NCBI GenBank assembly: GCA_950295325.1
Contig: OX485806.1
Span: forward strand, 27,592,001-27,652,000
Reading direction: 5' to 3'
DNA length: 60,000 bases
From: Polytrichum commune
Taxonomy: Eukaryota > Streptophyta > Polytrichopsida > Polytrichales > Polytrichaceae
Part shown: positions 12,321-23,770 of the stretch, piece after piece
Numbering within the stretch: the stretch's first letter is position 1
How the letters are laid out: each line of letters starts with the position of its first letter
The notes under the pieces: model-generated
Database searches by the model: none
What the model was told of the DNA's origin: nothing
What the model saw: the letters and a program-made list of their open reading frames with translations, nothing else
Translations under genes and position numbers: made by a program

Positions 12321-12720
12321 TCAACCCCGACCTCGATGGTTGTGTCCTTGTCGTCGTTATTGTCACATGCTTGAAACCCTATACAACACTAAATTGGTTA
12401 GTTACATAGAGCGCAAATAAGACACGTATATTGTAACCTCCATAATGTCACCCTTTGTAATGTCACTCCCTCTCTTATATCCTGAAATCTTAAGGAACGG
12501 ATGTGCTCAGTTTAAATCTTTCAACCCCGACCTCGATGGTTGTGTCCTTGTCGTCGTTATTGTCACATGCTTGAAACCCTATACAACACTAAATTGGTTA
12601 GTTACATAGAGCACAAGGAAGACACGTATATTGTAACCTCCATAATGTCACCCTCTGTAATGTCACTCCCTCTCTTATATCCTGAAACCTTAAGGAACGG
12701 ATGTGCTCAGTTTAAATCTT
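12321..12720. repeat. recent tandem duplication, 200-bp unit
   Basis: TCAACCCCGACCTCGATGG starts at 12,321 and again at 12,521, and the two 200-bp units agree except at a handful of positions (GCGCAAATAAG versus GCACAAGGAAG, CCCTTTG versus CCCTCTG, GAAATCT versus GAAACCT). Such high identity with exact head-to-tail junctions points to a recent duplication. The open frame across unit 2 ends without a recognisable domain. Confidence 0.95.
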
Positions 12721-12775
12721 TTTCCTTGTTGTTACATTTCTTTCCATATATCACATGTTTTGATAGTCAAATAAT
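12640..12775 (+). repeat. dispersed repeat, second copy inverted at 25.9 kb
   Basis: AATGTCACTCCCTCTCTTAT, ATCCTGAAAC, GGATGTGCTCAGTTTAAATC and ACATTTC...ATATATCA recur in the same order on the opposite strand at 25,885-26,005. The repeat spans the end of the 200-bp duplication. Confidence 0.7.
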
Positions 12776-13109
12776 TCACCAAAAGGATTCGAACCACACA
12801 CTTGCACACATCGTTTCGTCATCGTTGTCATTGTCGCGGTGTTGGCTTTGTGTTGTTCCATAATGTTGTATGCTACACTAAACTCTCTATGATCACACAT
12901 CCATGTCAGCACTTCTAACCTTTTTAATATCATGTGCACGATGTTTGCCACATGCATGATATTATCGAGGTTAGACTGTACCTAATGTAAGGTTTACCCA
13001 ATTTCGATGATAGGCAATATCCGATGTCGTAGATGATAAAGTAGATATAAGGAGTGTTAAATGGTTGTTTTTCTTCTTCTTCTGACTAGTAGTCCACATC
13101 TCCTAGGAT
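12776..13109. other. intergenic, no gene recognised
   Basis: Nothing beyond short overlapping frames on both strands. Confidence 0.5.
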
Positions 13110-13405
13110 ATGGAACATGCAATTAGTACGAGATGGATTCCAAATTGAAGTCGAGGTCATAGCCATCTTCCATTTGATTTTTGGAACTCATATAAATATC
13201 ATATTCATTAGCAACGTGAAGATTCTTGTGCTCATGAAATGGTCATATAGGTCCCCCCCGAAAAAAAATCATGTGTGACTACTAGGCCCAGAAAGGTTAG
13301 CATATCATGAACACGCAATCCAATCACTTTCAAACACATGCGTTTGTTAAATCCCTTCTTGGAGCCACACCAAACATACTACTCAAATAAAGGTGTTTGA
13401 ATGAG
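13110..13405 (+). repeat. dispersed repeat G, copy
   Basis: Contains TAGTACGAGATGGATTCC, TTTTTGGAACTCATATAAAT, AACGTGAAGATTCTTGTGCT, GGTCATATAGGTCCCCCC and AACACATGCGTTTG...CAAATAAAGGTGTT in family order. Confidence 0.7.
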
Positions 13406-14129
13406 AGAAGTCTATGGAATAAGGGTCGTCTACATTGGGTGATAAGAAAGCTTGGCACTTTGGTGTCAAGAATGTTGATTTTTGGAAGCAATGCACGAGA
13501 GTTCAAGGTCACGGACTTTCAAGGTCCCTGCTAATAAATAAGCGACAAAATGGAGCGTTTCGTTCAAGTTTTTAGGTATTTTTATGCGGAACGTGCTTAT
13601 CACCGAGGGGCAATCTCACTACAATGACACTTATCATGCTTGACCACTATGTAATGTTGAGCTATCATTTCATAGTGACCAAATTATGCGTCATTGTTCA
13701 ATTTGACACGTTGTGTCTCTTGCCTTTGTTTCCTCACTTCTATCATGGTCACGGTCTAATAACTTTTTAGGACACCGACATTATGTGACATCCAACATTT
13801 AGTATCAACAATTGCAAATGTCTTTTGCGCCCGGCAACCAAAACGTACATGAATCCAAGGTCGGCCTCAATGTTCGCGGCATCATTAACATCATTATCAT
13901 TGCTCAAACCCCGAAAGCTTTGCTAGGTGAAATTGGTTAATTAGTGTCATAGGTTTAGTGTTAGATTTACCTTGCCTTGGATTGACGGCAATAGTGGGTT
14001 ATTGTGTTGGTCCTTGGCCATTATGCAAGTGTGGGCTATCGTTCCGGAGTTAACTAAAACTCGCCAAACTGTGAATCACTTAACGTAAAACGTGTGTTAT
14101 TTGGATATTTTTCTCTCTGCACACACTTA
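13406..14129. other. intergenic, no gene recognised
   Basis: No gene. Phrases such as ACACTTATCATGCTTGACCA recur in altered form at about 15.24 and 15.51 kb, so old local duplication is likely. Confidence 0.4.
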
Positions 14130-14700
14130 TCATGGGATATGAAATTTTTGTATGAGTTAATTAGCAAATCCACATCATGCTCGTAGTCATTTGTTGGCTC
14201 TGTCATGTTGGAAGAGACTGGAAGAGACTTAGGGATGGTACCTAAAATAAACCAAAACTTTGGTACGCAATCAAAACCAATCACATGTGAGTTGGAAGTG
14301 TTAGTGTTAGCGACTCGTTCATCCAGTTGCAAGTGATTGTTGATTTCTAGTGGTCTCCAAAATGAGCAAATTTTTTGCTTGGGTTGGACCACTAACCATA
14401 ATTAGCCATGTGTGCGTAGAGTAAAGCACTCTTACGACTAGTTGTTTGTTTCACATTTTTTTTGAAACTCATATGAGCTTCAGAAAATCATGTATGCTTG
14501 TCTTTGTGCGTTATCAAAATGAAGATTCTCATGCTCCTTAAGTGACCATATAGGTCCCCTAATCTTGTTAACTCTTGAGCATAAAATGTTAAGCGTGTTT
14601 TGTGCACATAGTCCAATCTCTTTTGAACACATGTGTTTTTGATGTCCCTTCTTAAATCCACACCAAATCACATATCACTAAAATATAGATGTTCAAATTA
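14130..14700 (+). repeat. dispersed repeat G, copy with internal interruption
   Basis: The left part (TTAGCAAATCCACATCATG at about 14,160) and the right part (GAAACTCATATGAGCTTCAG from about 14,463, then CATATAGGTCCCCTAATC and CACATAGTCCAATCTC) match adjoining parts of other copies. They are separated by about 250 unrelated bases (about 14,200-14,450), which may be a later insertion. The insertion's ends are not clear. Confidence 0.6.
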
Positions 14701-15769
14701 TCGCTATGTTGAAATTAGGTATGCCTACTTACTAGCTAGTAACTATGCTCGGGGGGGGGGGGGGGGCAGTGTGTTAAAAAGTTAAGGATATAGGTGCGAA
14801 CAACAACTATTTTATAGGGGGGTATTACTTTCAATTCTCTTCTTTTTTTCACATGCTATCATTCTGTAAATTTCTACTTTGGGTCAATAAAAAAATGGCT
14901 TGCATTACTTATAATTTCAAATTACCTATTATTCCATATCCTATAGTACTTTAAAGATGTCCAGTGTCATTTTTGATACCCTATATTACTCTTAAACCCA
15001 ATTATAATTTTTTGCTCCCATGTTTATAAAATAGCCTATCATTTGTTCGCACGTATATTGCTACTCCAACCAATGACTACCCCCCCGAGTAACTATGTCT
15101 CTCTCCTCCAATTTCCCTATGATGATCCCACGATGCAAAATTAACAACTCTAGTAACTTAAAGTGGTGAATATAAATGCAAGTTACCCGTTGTTCATTTA
15201 AGGCGATACCGATTAATGCCACCATGTCACCATATTGACACTTCTCATGATTGAGCCGCAATGCAAGTATAGGCTATCATTCCAAAGTTACTTGAAATCA
15301 TTAAAATATCAATCACTTGCATCCAAGTTGTTGTTCACTCTACCTTACGCCTCTATGTTCCTTTGCTCTTTCTATCATGATCACAATGTTCAAAATCTAT
15401 AAAAGTATACTTAATGGATTGATTAGTATCATACAGACAAATAGCGTGAGTTACTTGGGGTCCATTAAAGGCATTAACAAATTATTGTCACCCGTGTTGA
15501 CACTCGGCATGCTTGGCCACTATGTAAGTATGGGTTATCATTCCAAAGTTAACAAGGAAGTTATTGAAATATGAGTCACTTATCCACACTCCATAAACCC
15601 GCCACAAGTTTAGGGCACTTCTATCACGATCACCCTCTCGTATCTTTTACTACACAAGCACTATTTGAAACGAAGACAAGTAACATCAATGAGATTATTG
15701 AACGAATTAATTTAGTGTAGTGTGACACCATGTGCATTGCTTTTCGTTTTCACATATAGTGAAGAGCAT
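14701..15769. other. intergenic, G16 tract, no gene recognised
   Basis: A run of sixteen G lies at 14,751-14,766. Two stretches around 15.25 and 15.53 kb share TAT.GGCTATCATTCCAAAGTTA-like phrases and look like degenerate duplicates. No credible gene. Confidence 0.45.
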
Positions 15770-15964
15770 GGGGGGGGGGGTCTGAGATGACCTTAAACTA
15801 TCGGATGATGGTGGAGAGATACCCAAATCTCAGGGAAGAGGTTGGCGGTTCGAATCCCGGCTGTGAAATCTCCTCTCTACTTGACGAAAAACTTGCCATG
15901 TGGTCAACTGCCTCATGTTCTTTGGCGTTGGCCTATCGGCCTTTTGTCTCAAAAGAAAAGAAAA
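15770..15964 (+). mobile_element. SINE-like retroposon with 8-bp target duplication
   Basis: A 195-bp unit is flanked by direct repeats AAGAGCAT (15,762-15,769 and 15,965-15,972). It ends in an A-rich tail (AAAAGAAAAGAAAA) just before the right repeat. It carries an RNA-polymerase-III B box, GGTTCGAATCC, at 15,847-15,857. These three traits together define a SINE-type insertion. An A box is not convincing, and the 5' end is a run of G, which is unusual. Overlapping open frames here are not genes. Confidence 0.7.
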
Positions 15965-15972
15965 AAGAGCAT

Positions 15973-16403
15973 TGTGTGTGGGGGGGGGGGTGACTACCAT
16001 ACTACCTTTACCACTTTGGTTGTTTATAGGCAAATAATTATTATAATATGTATTTGTAGATTTACCGATCCCATGTTCAAGGGAAAATTCAATTTTGTTT
16101 AATTAGTGCGGAAGTGGTAAAGGTATTGCAACATCCAAGTTGCTTTTAAAACCAAGCACCCACTGCACGTGAGTTTGAATTAGCTACACTAACATTTGAT
16201 TTAGCGGTAGACAACCATAATAATAATAAAAGAAAAAACGTTGAAGCCATGGTGCACTATAGTTGAATGTTCACAACCCACCTACATAAGGAGAAAGGGA
16301 CACATTGGCAGAGAGGGAGGGTGGACATATCGATGACTATTGTAGATCATGTGTGTTCCTGGTCATAATTGAAGTACCCCTAAACCAGAGTTAATAGTCT
16401 TGA
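15973..16403. other. intergenic, no gene recognised
   Basis: Includes an eleven-G tract at 15,980-15,990 and AT-rich sequence. Nothing supported. Confidence 0.5.
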
Positions 16404-17166
16404 ACTACATTGATTTATCCCAATTACCGTGTGCTACTATTCATAATTAATTACTTAAAACAATAATGTTCTACTCCGGGGTTAGGTTTGCTAACAAAAG
16501 TTCAATAAGTTTTTCATTATAAAATACAAATGACTTTGCTTGGTAAAATACTACATTCTCGATAAAATGTTATAGCATTGCGTAACCCCAAACAGTAACA
16601 TGCACTACCGTACGTTAAGGGCAGCTTCGACACATGTTAGCCGAATAATTAATTAAAGTTCAAAAAGTAGGTTCGGCACCTTAAAATAGTATATTCATAT
16701 TTTCGGCAATTTTATCTTTTAATTTTTAAAAATTCAGCCTAAATTCATTTTTAATTTTCTATTTAAGCTTATATCTTGTACATCTCTCTTGCATTGAATG
16801 ACAAGTAAGATGTGAGTGAAGAGTTGAGAATGCTCTGTGCTTTATGCAAGTAGAGTGGAGTTGTGTTCAACAATACCCTAGACCAACAAAATTCCCAAAA
16901 AATTGATCTTCTATGCACAAATGAGCTCCGAAAAATTGTTATGAACGCATTTTAATTTTTTGATCTTTACACGGCTGTAATGTTTTGTCCATATCTTTTG
17001 CATAAAGACTTATTTTGACACAAAACTTGTTGGAGGTGGAAGAAGGATTGATTTCTCAACTTTTGTTAGTTGGACAAAATTCTATAAAACTTCATCTTCT
17101 ATGCTCAATTGGACTCCAAAAATTTGTGTACAACACATTTGAAAAGCCTCACCTAGAGTCTTGCTA

Positions 17167-18636
17167 CACCCTAACCTTGATAATGTCACACCCTCCGTTT
17201 CACCAAAAAGTGTGATATAAACAAGGTGTGACATACTTGATAATGTCACATTTTGTGCATAATGTGATATTATCAAAATATATGTAGAAAATCAAAATGT
17301 AATTACAATTTTTTTTTTAAATAACAAATACGAGACTTCAATGTTTTTGAATGTAAAATCTAATACAAAACTGTGAATAACAACAAGAGCACATCATAAT
17401 GTGTCATTGAGATCAGGTAAAGACCTCTCACTAGAGACAAAGAAGCTTCTAATGTTACATTGTTTTGTTGATGTTAAATGTGCAACACCAATTCTAATGA
17501 GTTTGTCATGGATTTTTTCCATTTCTAACAACTCGTGAGTGCTGAAAATCTGAGAACCTTGGCTAGCCATAAAATTCAAAACATCTTTAGCATATTTTTG
17601 TGCATCGCTTAGCTTCACTACTTTAGACTCATCATCACTGCTATCAACAATCAATGGGTCCACTTCCATGGAATCAAGATCTTGTTCGCCATCTTGCACT
17701 AATTGCACAAGCTCCTCAGTAGAAAATTCCACCTCAAAATCATCTTCACCTTCCATGTTTATGTACTCCAAAGGACAAAGCATTTCTACAGGCTTGCCTT
17801 CAACATCCAAACCCAAATTTAATGCGGCGATGAGTCTACCCAATTCCAAAGTTGCTTCCTCCATTTTGGACTTCATACGTTCATCAAGATTGTTTATATC
17901 TGCATTCCACTCTGCAAGCAATATGGCGGACTTTCTCCAACAATTTCTAATGGTTTGATCATCTAATTCATGCCATGCCGCCACACACCATAGTATAGCT
18001 TGAAATACATCAACATTCAATTTCCCCAAATCTTCATTTGAGTTGTTATCAATTTGTTGCAAAGTCCAGGCAACAAGCTTGCGCTTATAGCACATTTTGA
18101 ATGCTGCAATCACTCCTTGATCCAAAGGCTGAACAACTGAAGTCACATTTGGTGGAAGGAACAAGATAGTGATATGGGAGAGTACAAAAGCATTAAACCC
18201 ATCTATAACTTTCTTGACCTCACCATGAATATCATAGCTTCCTGCATTATCCATAATAATGCAAATCCGCGGTGTGTGGAGCGGCAAGAGGAGAGAGCAT
18301 ACGATGCAGGCGGAGCTGCGAGAAGTTGATCTGCGAGAGAAACCGTTGCTTCTTCGGCACATGAGATTCAAGATTCAAGAACCCAAGATTCAAGCGGAAG
18401 CAGGTGAAGATGCTGATGTCATCCATAGAATTTGTTGTCCATCCGGCCTTTTTTCATCCATGTCACTTGTTATTATCACACTTACACTACAAATTTTGAA
18501 AAATAAAATGTGACATTATCAAGGGTGATAGTGATAATAACGAGGGAGTTTTACACTATGGAAATCGGTTTCAAACTTTTAGGTGACAATATCAAGGTGT
18601 TCTATTAACAAGTGTGATATTATCAAGGTTAGGGTG
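17167..18636 (-). mobile_element. pogo/Tigger-type transposon (inner element, 1,470 bp)
   Basis: Terminal inverted repeats CACCCTAACCTTGATAAT followed by (G/A)TCACAC at both ends, with TA on each side (17,165-17,166 and 18,637-18,638). Subterminal regions repeat variants of GTGATATTATCAAG many times on both sides, a layout expected of transposase-binding sites. It encodes the transposase remnant at 17,394-18,371. It sits inside the 16,608-18,888 element, so it is the youngest of three insertions. Confidence 0.9.
17394..18371 (-). pseudogene. truncated DDE-superfamily (pogo/Tigger, CENP-B-like) transposase
   Basis: A 325-codon open frame. From about residue 35 it is a DDE_1-type catalytic region: ICIIMDNAGSYD holds the second catalytic Asp (residue 41). 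ITILFLPPNVTSVVQPLDQG (about 67-86) is the family's hallmark. A candidate third acidic residue is Asp121 in VDVFQAI. The tail is acidic with no special motif. The helix-turn-helix and CENP-B-type DNA-binding domains and the first catalytic Asp are missing. The first ~34 residues are unlike the family and GC-richer (18,260-18,420), so the 5' part was lost and replaced or is non-coding. As it stands it cannot be a complete transposase, although an upstream exon deleted here may persist in sister copies. Host domestication is unlikely given the intact inverted repeats. Confidence 0.85.
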
Positions 18637-18910
18637 TACTTCTTAACCTATATTCTTTGTGGACTAATGTAAGTGAGCTTGATTACAAAAGGAGCACCTT
18701 CTCTCTTTCAAAATTCACATATGCTTCCACTTTAAGTAAAACTCTAGTGAGAAGTGAAAATTTCTTACTTTTCGGCAATTTTGAAAAACAATTAATTTTA
18801 TATTCGGCAAAAAATGTCAATAATTTTCCAAAATTTTTGGCATCTATTTTTAGAATTATTTTGTGCCGAACATGCCCTTAACGTACGGTAATTGGGATAA
18901 TCAATGTAGT

Positions 18911-20697
18911 TTATTAAACTTAAGTTAAGAGGAACCGACGAACAACACATGGGGAGCAATTTTATTATTACCACATTGGCGGGTGTTAGAAAAACCAAAC
19001 TGATGCACTTGTGATAAAACTTTAGGGTTGACATTGGATTCCATTGGGAGCTTGCAAGTGTATTGCACTAAATTTAGAGAGGACACAATCACATAATCGG
19101 CTTTGATCCACAATGAAAACCGGTCCATTTATAAACATAATTATTTATGTATTCAAAAAATAATACACAAACTAGGTGTTCGAGCACTTGCTAAAAGTTA
19201 AGATTACTCAACACCAGTCAAGTGTCCTCTTGTTGTATCAAAGGCATTCATCACAACTATGACAATCTTACGATCAATATTAATTCCTAGTTAAGGTATA
19301 TCATGCATAAAGCCACGATCAAGCTTGGAAATCAAGCTCAAAAATATGATGTTCTCAACATCACAATAACTTTATGTAAGTATCATCGTTGGTTTGAACT
19401 TGGGCAATCATAACATTACTCGACCAACCATGTTGACTTTTGTTTTTCGAATACAAAGCTTATCCACATGTGATGATGTTATGGCTGCTATGGATTTTTC
19501 ACTCAGGTTGCGCTGATTCACCTGTGTTGGTTGTATTTTGGTTATTTTTTTGCAATTGCTTTTTTGATTTGAGCCAAAAAAGAAGAAGATGCTATGGCTG
19601 CTATGGTTGTCGCGGTAAGATTGTTTATAATAAAGAACATGGTGAAATATCCAACAAGTACTCAAAATTTTAGCATATTTTGATTTCCATACTCGTAGCT
19701 CGGGGGCTTCTCTTGAAAGTGTTAGGAATCTCAAACAATCCTTGTATGGTTACCTCATGTTCTCAGTAGGGAATTTGTTCACGAATCTTCATCCACTTAA
19801 TATATTCATATTTGTTCACTTTTAGTTGTGAGCAAAGGTGTCGATTAAAAGATACTGAGAATGCGAATACATAAAGCATGAAGTCATAGCCCACCCACAC
19901 TTATTGGTGTGGGTCACTAGCAAACGGCTCCTACTAGTAGGGGCCACTTTTAGCTCCAATTTGGCTACTGAGAGCCATTGGACATAACCAATGCTGGTAG
20001 AAACCATTCACAAATGGCATGCACCAGTACGTGTGGGTGGACTATCACTTTGTGGTTCCAAAAATTAAAGCATAATCTTAATTCAAAAAAATCCATTAGA
20101 AGAGCAATTGATCTTTGAATGATCATTGCGTTGCCATTTATGGCTAAGAAGCGATATTGGTGTGTATTGAAAAAGCATGAGAAGTTAGACAACATAGATT
20201 GTTTGCTTACGGACGCCAAACAAGGTGTGAAGGATATGCTATCATTTGAAGTTTCACAATGGGTTTTGTAAAGGTAATTCCCATGTAAATTTTGGTGATT
20301 AGGTGGCACTACCTCTACTAGACATGCACTCACCTCAATGAGGGATAAGCTTAAGAGCTACATGTTGAATAGATTGCAGTACATAGCACACTATTCTCAA
20401 CCCAATGAAAATATTATAATTCACAACTTGGACACACAATATACTACCCCTCATGTCTTTCAATATAGATATGTTCTTAATAGTGTCACCCACAATATTG
20501 ACTATAATGATGGCGTTTTTCACATTACATAAGACACACAAACTTACTTGAAACTAAGTCGTGTTCTAAGTGGAAAATATACAACACCCCATTACTGCAA
20601 AGCAGTGTTTACTAAAAATTAGTGAAGGGCAATGGTCCATAAATAAATAGTGTGCCTCTTTGGCAATAGGAGTTTCCCGGCCATGGCCATACACTGA
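18911..20697. other. intergenic, no gene recognised
   Basis: AT-rich. Open frames of 60-122 codons overlap on opposite strands and carry no motif. Nothing supported. Confidence 0.45.
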
Positions 20698-21195
20698 GGG
20701 CCACTTCACACATGAGACTGAGAGCCCGTGACCGTTACACTTCAAGCACTCTCATTGGTGGAAAAGGCGGAGCCGGTCCAAGTTCGCTTCACACTAGGCT
20801 TGAGGGACCAATGGAGTATGTGAATGCAAGATGGATGTAAAGTCTACATGGATCCCTACACGGCATCGAATGGATCGTGTTTCATGGTCACTTGGACCGT
20901 TTTCAAAATTCGCCTCTTGGAGGTAGGTCTAACACAAAATCGGGAGACCATGGCACTATGAATGCTCACAATTGTTGTTCTATTCTATTTTATCATGTGT
21001 GAGGACCCGCGTGAATAGAAATTCATTGAAATAGGATTTGGTTGAGGGTCCGGTCACATATGGTTTCACACTACACTTGAGGGTCCGTGACCACACTACA
21101 TGATGTTGGAGGTGTCTTGAGACGGCCTTTGGACACTTTCTTTTGGGCTCTCACAATTTCATGGTCACAACTCTTGGCACATGTGTGAAGTGGCC
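20698..21195 (-). mobile_element. TIR element family B, copy B2 (inverted)
   Basis: Starts GGGCCACTTCACACATGAG with the AGAGCCCGTGACC block, followed by TTGGTGGAAAAGGCGGAGCC, which in B1 is near the right end. It ends TGTGAAGTGGCC at 21,195. It is therefore in the opposite orientation to B1. About 498 bp, non-coding. Confidence 0.85.
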
Positions 21196-21271
21196 ATGAG
21201 CTCTAAAAATTTGGCCCTCGCCACTAGTACCGAGGTGGAGGGGGTCTAGTATAAACCTCTTCCTATAGGTA

Positions 21272-21480
21272 GGTACACCGATTATGATATCTAGTGTCAC
21301 TTCCTATTCGGAGTTTACACACTCCAATACATTTTTATTACTATTTGTTTTCTCACCAAGTAAAGACGTTAATGTTCTATAATGTCCAAACAACCAATTC
21401 AACTTTCATAGGCTAAAAATGAGATGTACATTAAACAATTATAGTGTTGCGTAATTTCCAAATAGTAAGTGATATTTAAG
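21272..21480 (+). mobile_element. MITE family A, diverged copy A4
   Basis: Contains the family interior TTAATGTTCTATAATGTCC and CAAACAACC, and the right arm ATAGTGTTGCGTAATTTCC with AAATAGTAAG. The left arm is strongly altered. Confidence 0.65.
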
Positions 21481-23175
21481 TATCATACTTATCGTACTTC
21501 ATTCATGTCAAATGAGTCCCTCCACACTAATTTAGGGTCTCTAATGCTAATTCCGAAGCCATAATATTAGTTAGTAGGTACATGCAACTCAATGGCCCAT
21601 GAAATCAAGGGACAATAATCACAACATCTTCCAAAATTTTACACTTGTTGTTGCAATGTCAATTTGAAGAGCATAGAGAACCCTAACCCTATTGACTACA
21701 CTAATTATTGCATTTAGTGTCACCAATTATATTTGTCTTGCTCAAGACTGATTGGAAACCGCCCATGTAATATGATTCATCTAGATTTTTTCCATTCTAC
21801 TAGCTACATCATGAGAAATATGAAAGTGAAGACTCTATTTTCTTTGAAAGCCTCATTCAAGCTTTTAAGGAAAAGTAAGTAACATGAAGCATGAGGCTAA
21901 TATCACTAGCAGTCGTGCGCAGTCAGCGTGCGTGGCTCTTTGCTTTCCATTGGAAGGCACTTGGCAAGAGGAACGTTAGTGGACCTACGACTTTGCATGT
22001 AACCAACACTAATTGTATACCTAACATTGTTTGTCATTCCTTGTAGTAAAAAATGGGCATTGTAAATTTACAAGGTGACACTTAATATCACTTACTAAAT
22101 CATTCTTCATTCAAGTTTCAATCATCCGTGGCAATATTTCATCACACATTTGTTACGATGCAAGAATACACCAAAAGTGGATGAACTAAACATAAGTTGA
22201 GATGACATTATTTGTAAATTGAATCATACGAAGTGTCATTCTAAAAGTTACTGCAATGACACAAACTACACTAAATATGGTATTTAGTGTCATATGGTAC
22301 TTAATGTCACTATGGTAACTTTTCTAATGGCACTTGTTATGAATAAATGAACAATTATTGTCATGGACGATGGATGAGTTCATCCATTGCCCAAAATCCT
22401 ACCTTCTCTTGTCAACAACTTGTGATGAAATATTGTCATGGGTGATGGAAATTTGGATGAAAAATCACTCGGTAAGTGACAGTAATTGCAACACTGTAAA
22501 TCTACAAACCCCAACCCCCCCCCCCAAAAAAAAAACAAGGAATGACATATAATGTTGGGTTAGCATTATGCCGCGGTTTACAAATAGTATCAAGCAAGAC
22601 AATTAGAATTGGTGACACTAATTATCATATATAGTGTACCATATGACACCATATGCAATATTGAGGTAATATATTAAAAAAATATCAATAAGTATACATC
22701 CTAAATTAGAGTGGATTAGATTATCACCTTTTGGTAGAGAGATCCAACCCTAGCCCTAGTGGAGAACCATGCATGCATTCCCCCCCCACCCCACACTAAT
22801 ATCAGGTGGTGACGTGGAGATCCGCTGCCTCGTAGGCACTGCCACCTCACCACTGTAGAACCGTACCTTTGTCAAGTCATCCAAAATTAGCCCCACCTCA
22901 TTTGCCCTATCCTTTATACCTCAACCACCTCCCCACTTATACTCACCTATAATTAGTGTGGCCCACTTGGGGAAAGTGTGCTTGGAACTTGGCCTATTTC
23001 AAGGGGTCTCGTGAAAGCGGCTCTCGATAATAGTTATGCCTCCACCTTCATTGACTCGTCGAAAGCATGGCTTCGGCCTTCAAATCGGCCCTTATCCCCG
23101 TCAATAAAGGCCGATTTTCCTTGTCACTAGGTATGCCGTAATAAGGCACAAGGGAAGTGTTGCAAATGAGTGTAC
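21481..23175. other. intergenic, no gene recognised
   Basis: No credible gene. 22,260-22,330 repeats TAGTGTCA-type phrases. An eleven-C tract lies at 22,515-22,525. About 22,780-23,130 is less AT-rich and unassigned. Confidence 0.4.
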
Positions 23176-23633
23176 TACACCGTTTGGGGTAATTAGTGTG
23201 ACGTAAACTATTTGCAATAGGGTCTAAACTAGATGCTTAGAGGTCTCCAAGGTGTCACATCCACTTGCTGCCAAATCTTTGTTATTTGTCAATATGAATA
23301 GTGTCTTTAAGTGTTTTTTTGAATTGGGAGATTTAATGTAGCATGTCGGGGTACTTAAGATGATAGGTTTTGTTGTTAGTATGGAACGGGGAGGATACTA
23401 TTGAGCATACTGGTGTATTGGTGATTTGTTCACGCTTCAACGAACTTATAGAGCATTGTGTAACATAAGCATACACCTCATAACACTCTTGAACATACTC
23501 ATGCCAATATATTCATAAGCGCACTTAAACATTGAGTGTCATGGGGTGACACTAATAGTGCATTGCCTCAAAATAGGGTCAACAACACTATTACACATAT
23601 GACACTAAAATACCATAAATGATATAGTGTGTA
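23176..23633 (+). mobile_element. TIR element family I, copy I1
   Basis: Left end ACACCGTTTGGGGTAATTAG and right end ATACCATAAATGATATAGTG correspond, in diverged form, to the ends of copy I2. Between them are shared blocks: CTAAACTAGATGC, GCATGTCGGGGTACTTAAGA, GCATACACCTCATAACACT, AACATACTCATGCCAATAT. Non-coding. Confidence 0.75.
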
Positions 23634-23770
23634 TAGGTGAATGCATGGGTATGAATAATCAACACCAGTAATGGTAACAAAGAAACTTCCCGTGAATAGA
23701 AAGATTTTGAAATCAATCCATTATTGATATATGATGGGTATGTGATAGTGAGAGATTTCAAGCTGTTTGG
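23634..23770 (+). repeat. dispersed repeat also at 7.68-7.80 kb
   Basis: GAATGCATGGGTATGAATAA, TCAACACCAGTAATGGTAAC and ATTATTGATAT...GAGAG recur in order at 7,680-7,800. Adjacent to the right end of I1. Confidence 0.65.

Larger units (their letters stand above)
16608..18888 (+). mobile_element. Tc1/mariner/pogo-class element (middle of the nest)
   Basis: Begins CCGTACGTTAAGGGCA and ends with its exact 16-bp inverse, and similarity continues inward (TTCG, CACA). It is flanked by TA at 16,606-16,607 and 18,889-18,890, and family A copies elsewhere show a single TA there. TA duplication is the mark of the Tc1/mariner/pogo class. Without the inner element it is about 809 bp and has no transposase, so it is non-autonomous. 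Confidence 0.9.
16404..18910 (+). mobile_element. MITE family A, copy A3, split by nested transposons
   Basis: The left end ACTACATTGATTTATCCCAA starts at 16,404 and the matching right end ATTGGGATAATCAATGTAGT closes at 18,910. Removing the insert 16,608-18,890 leaves about 224 bp, the length of intact family members. Inside the left part, GTTATAGCATTGCGTAAC and AACAGTAACATGCAC match the other copies up to the break, which falls in the family phrase GCACTAATTGGG. Confidence 0.9.
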
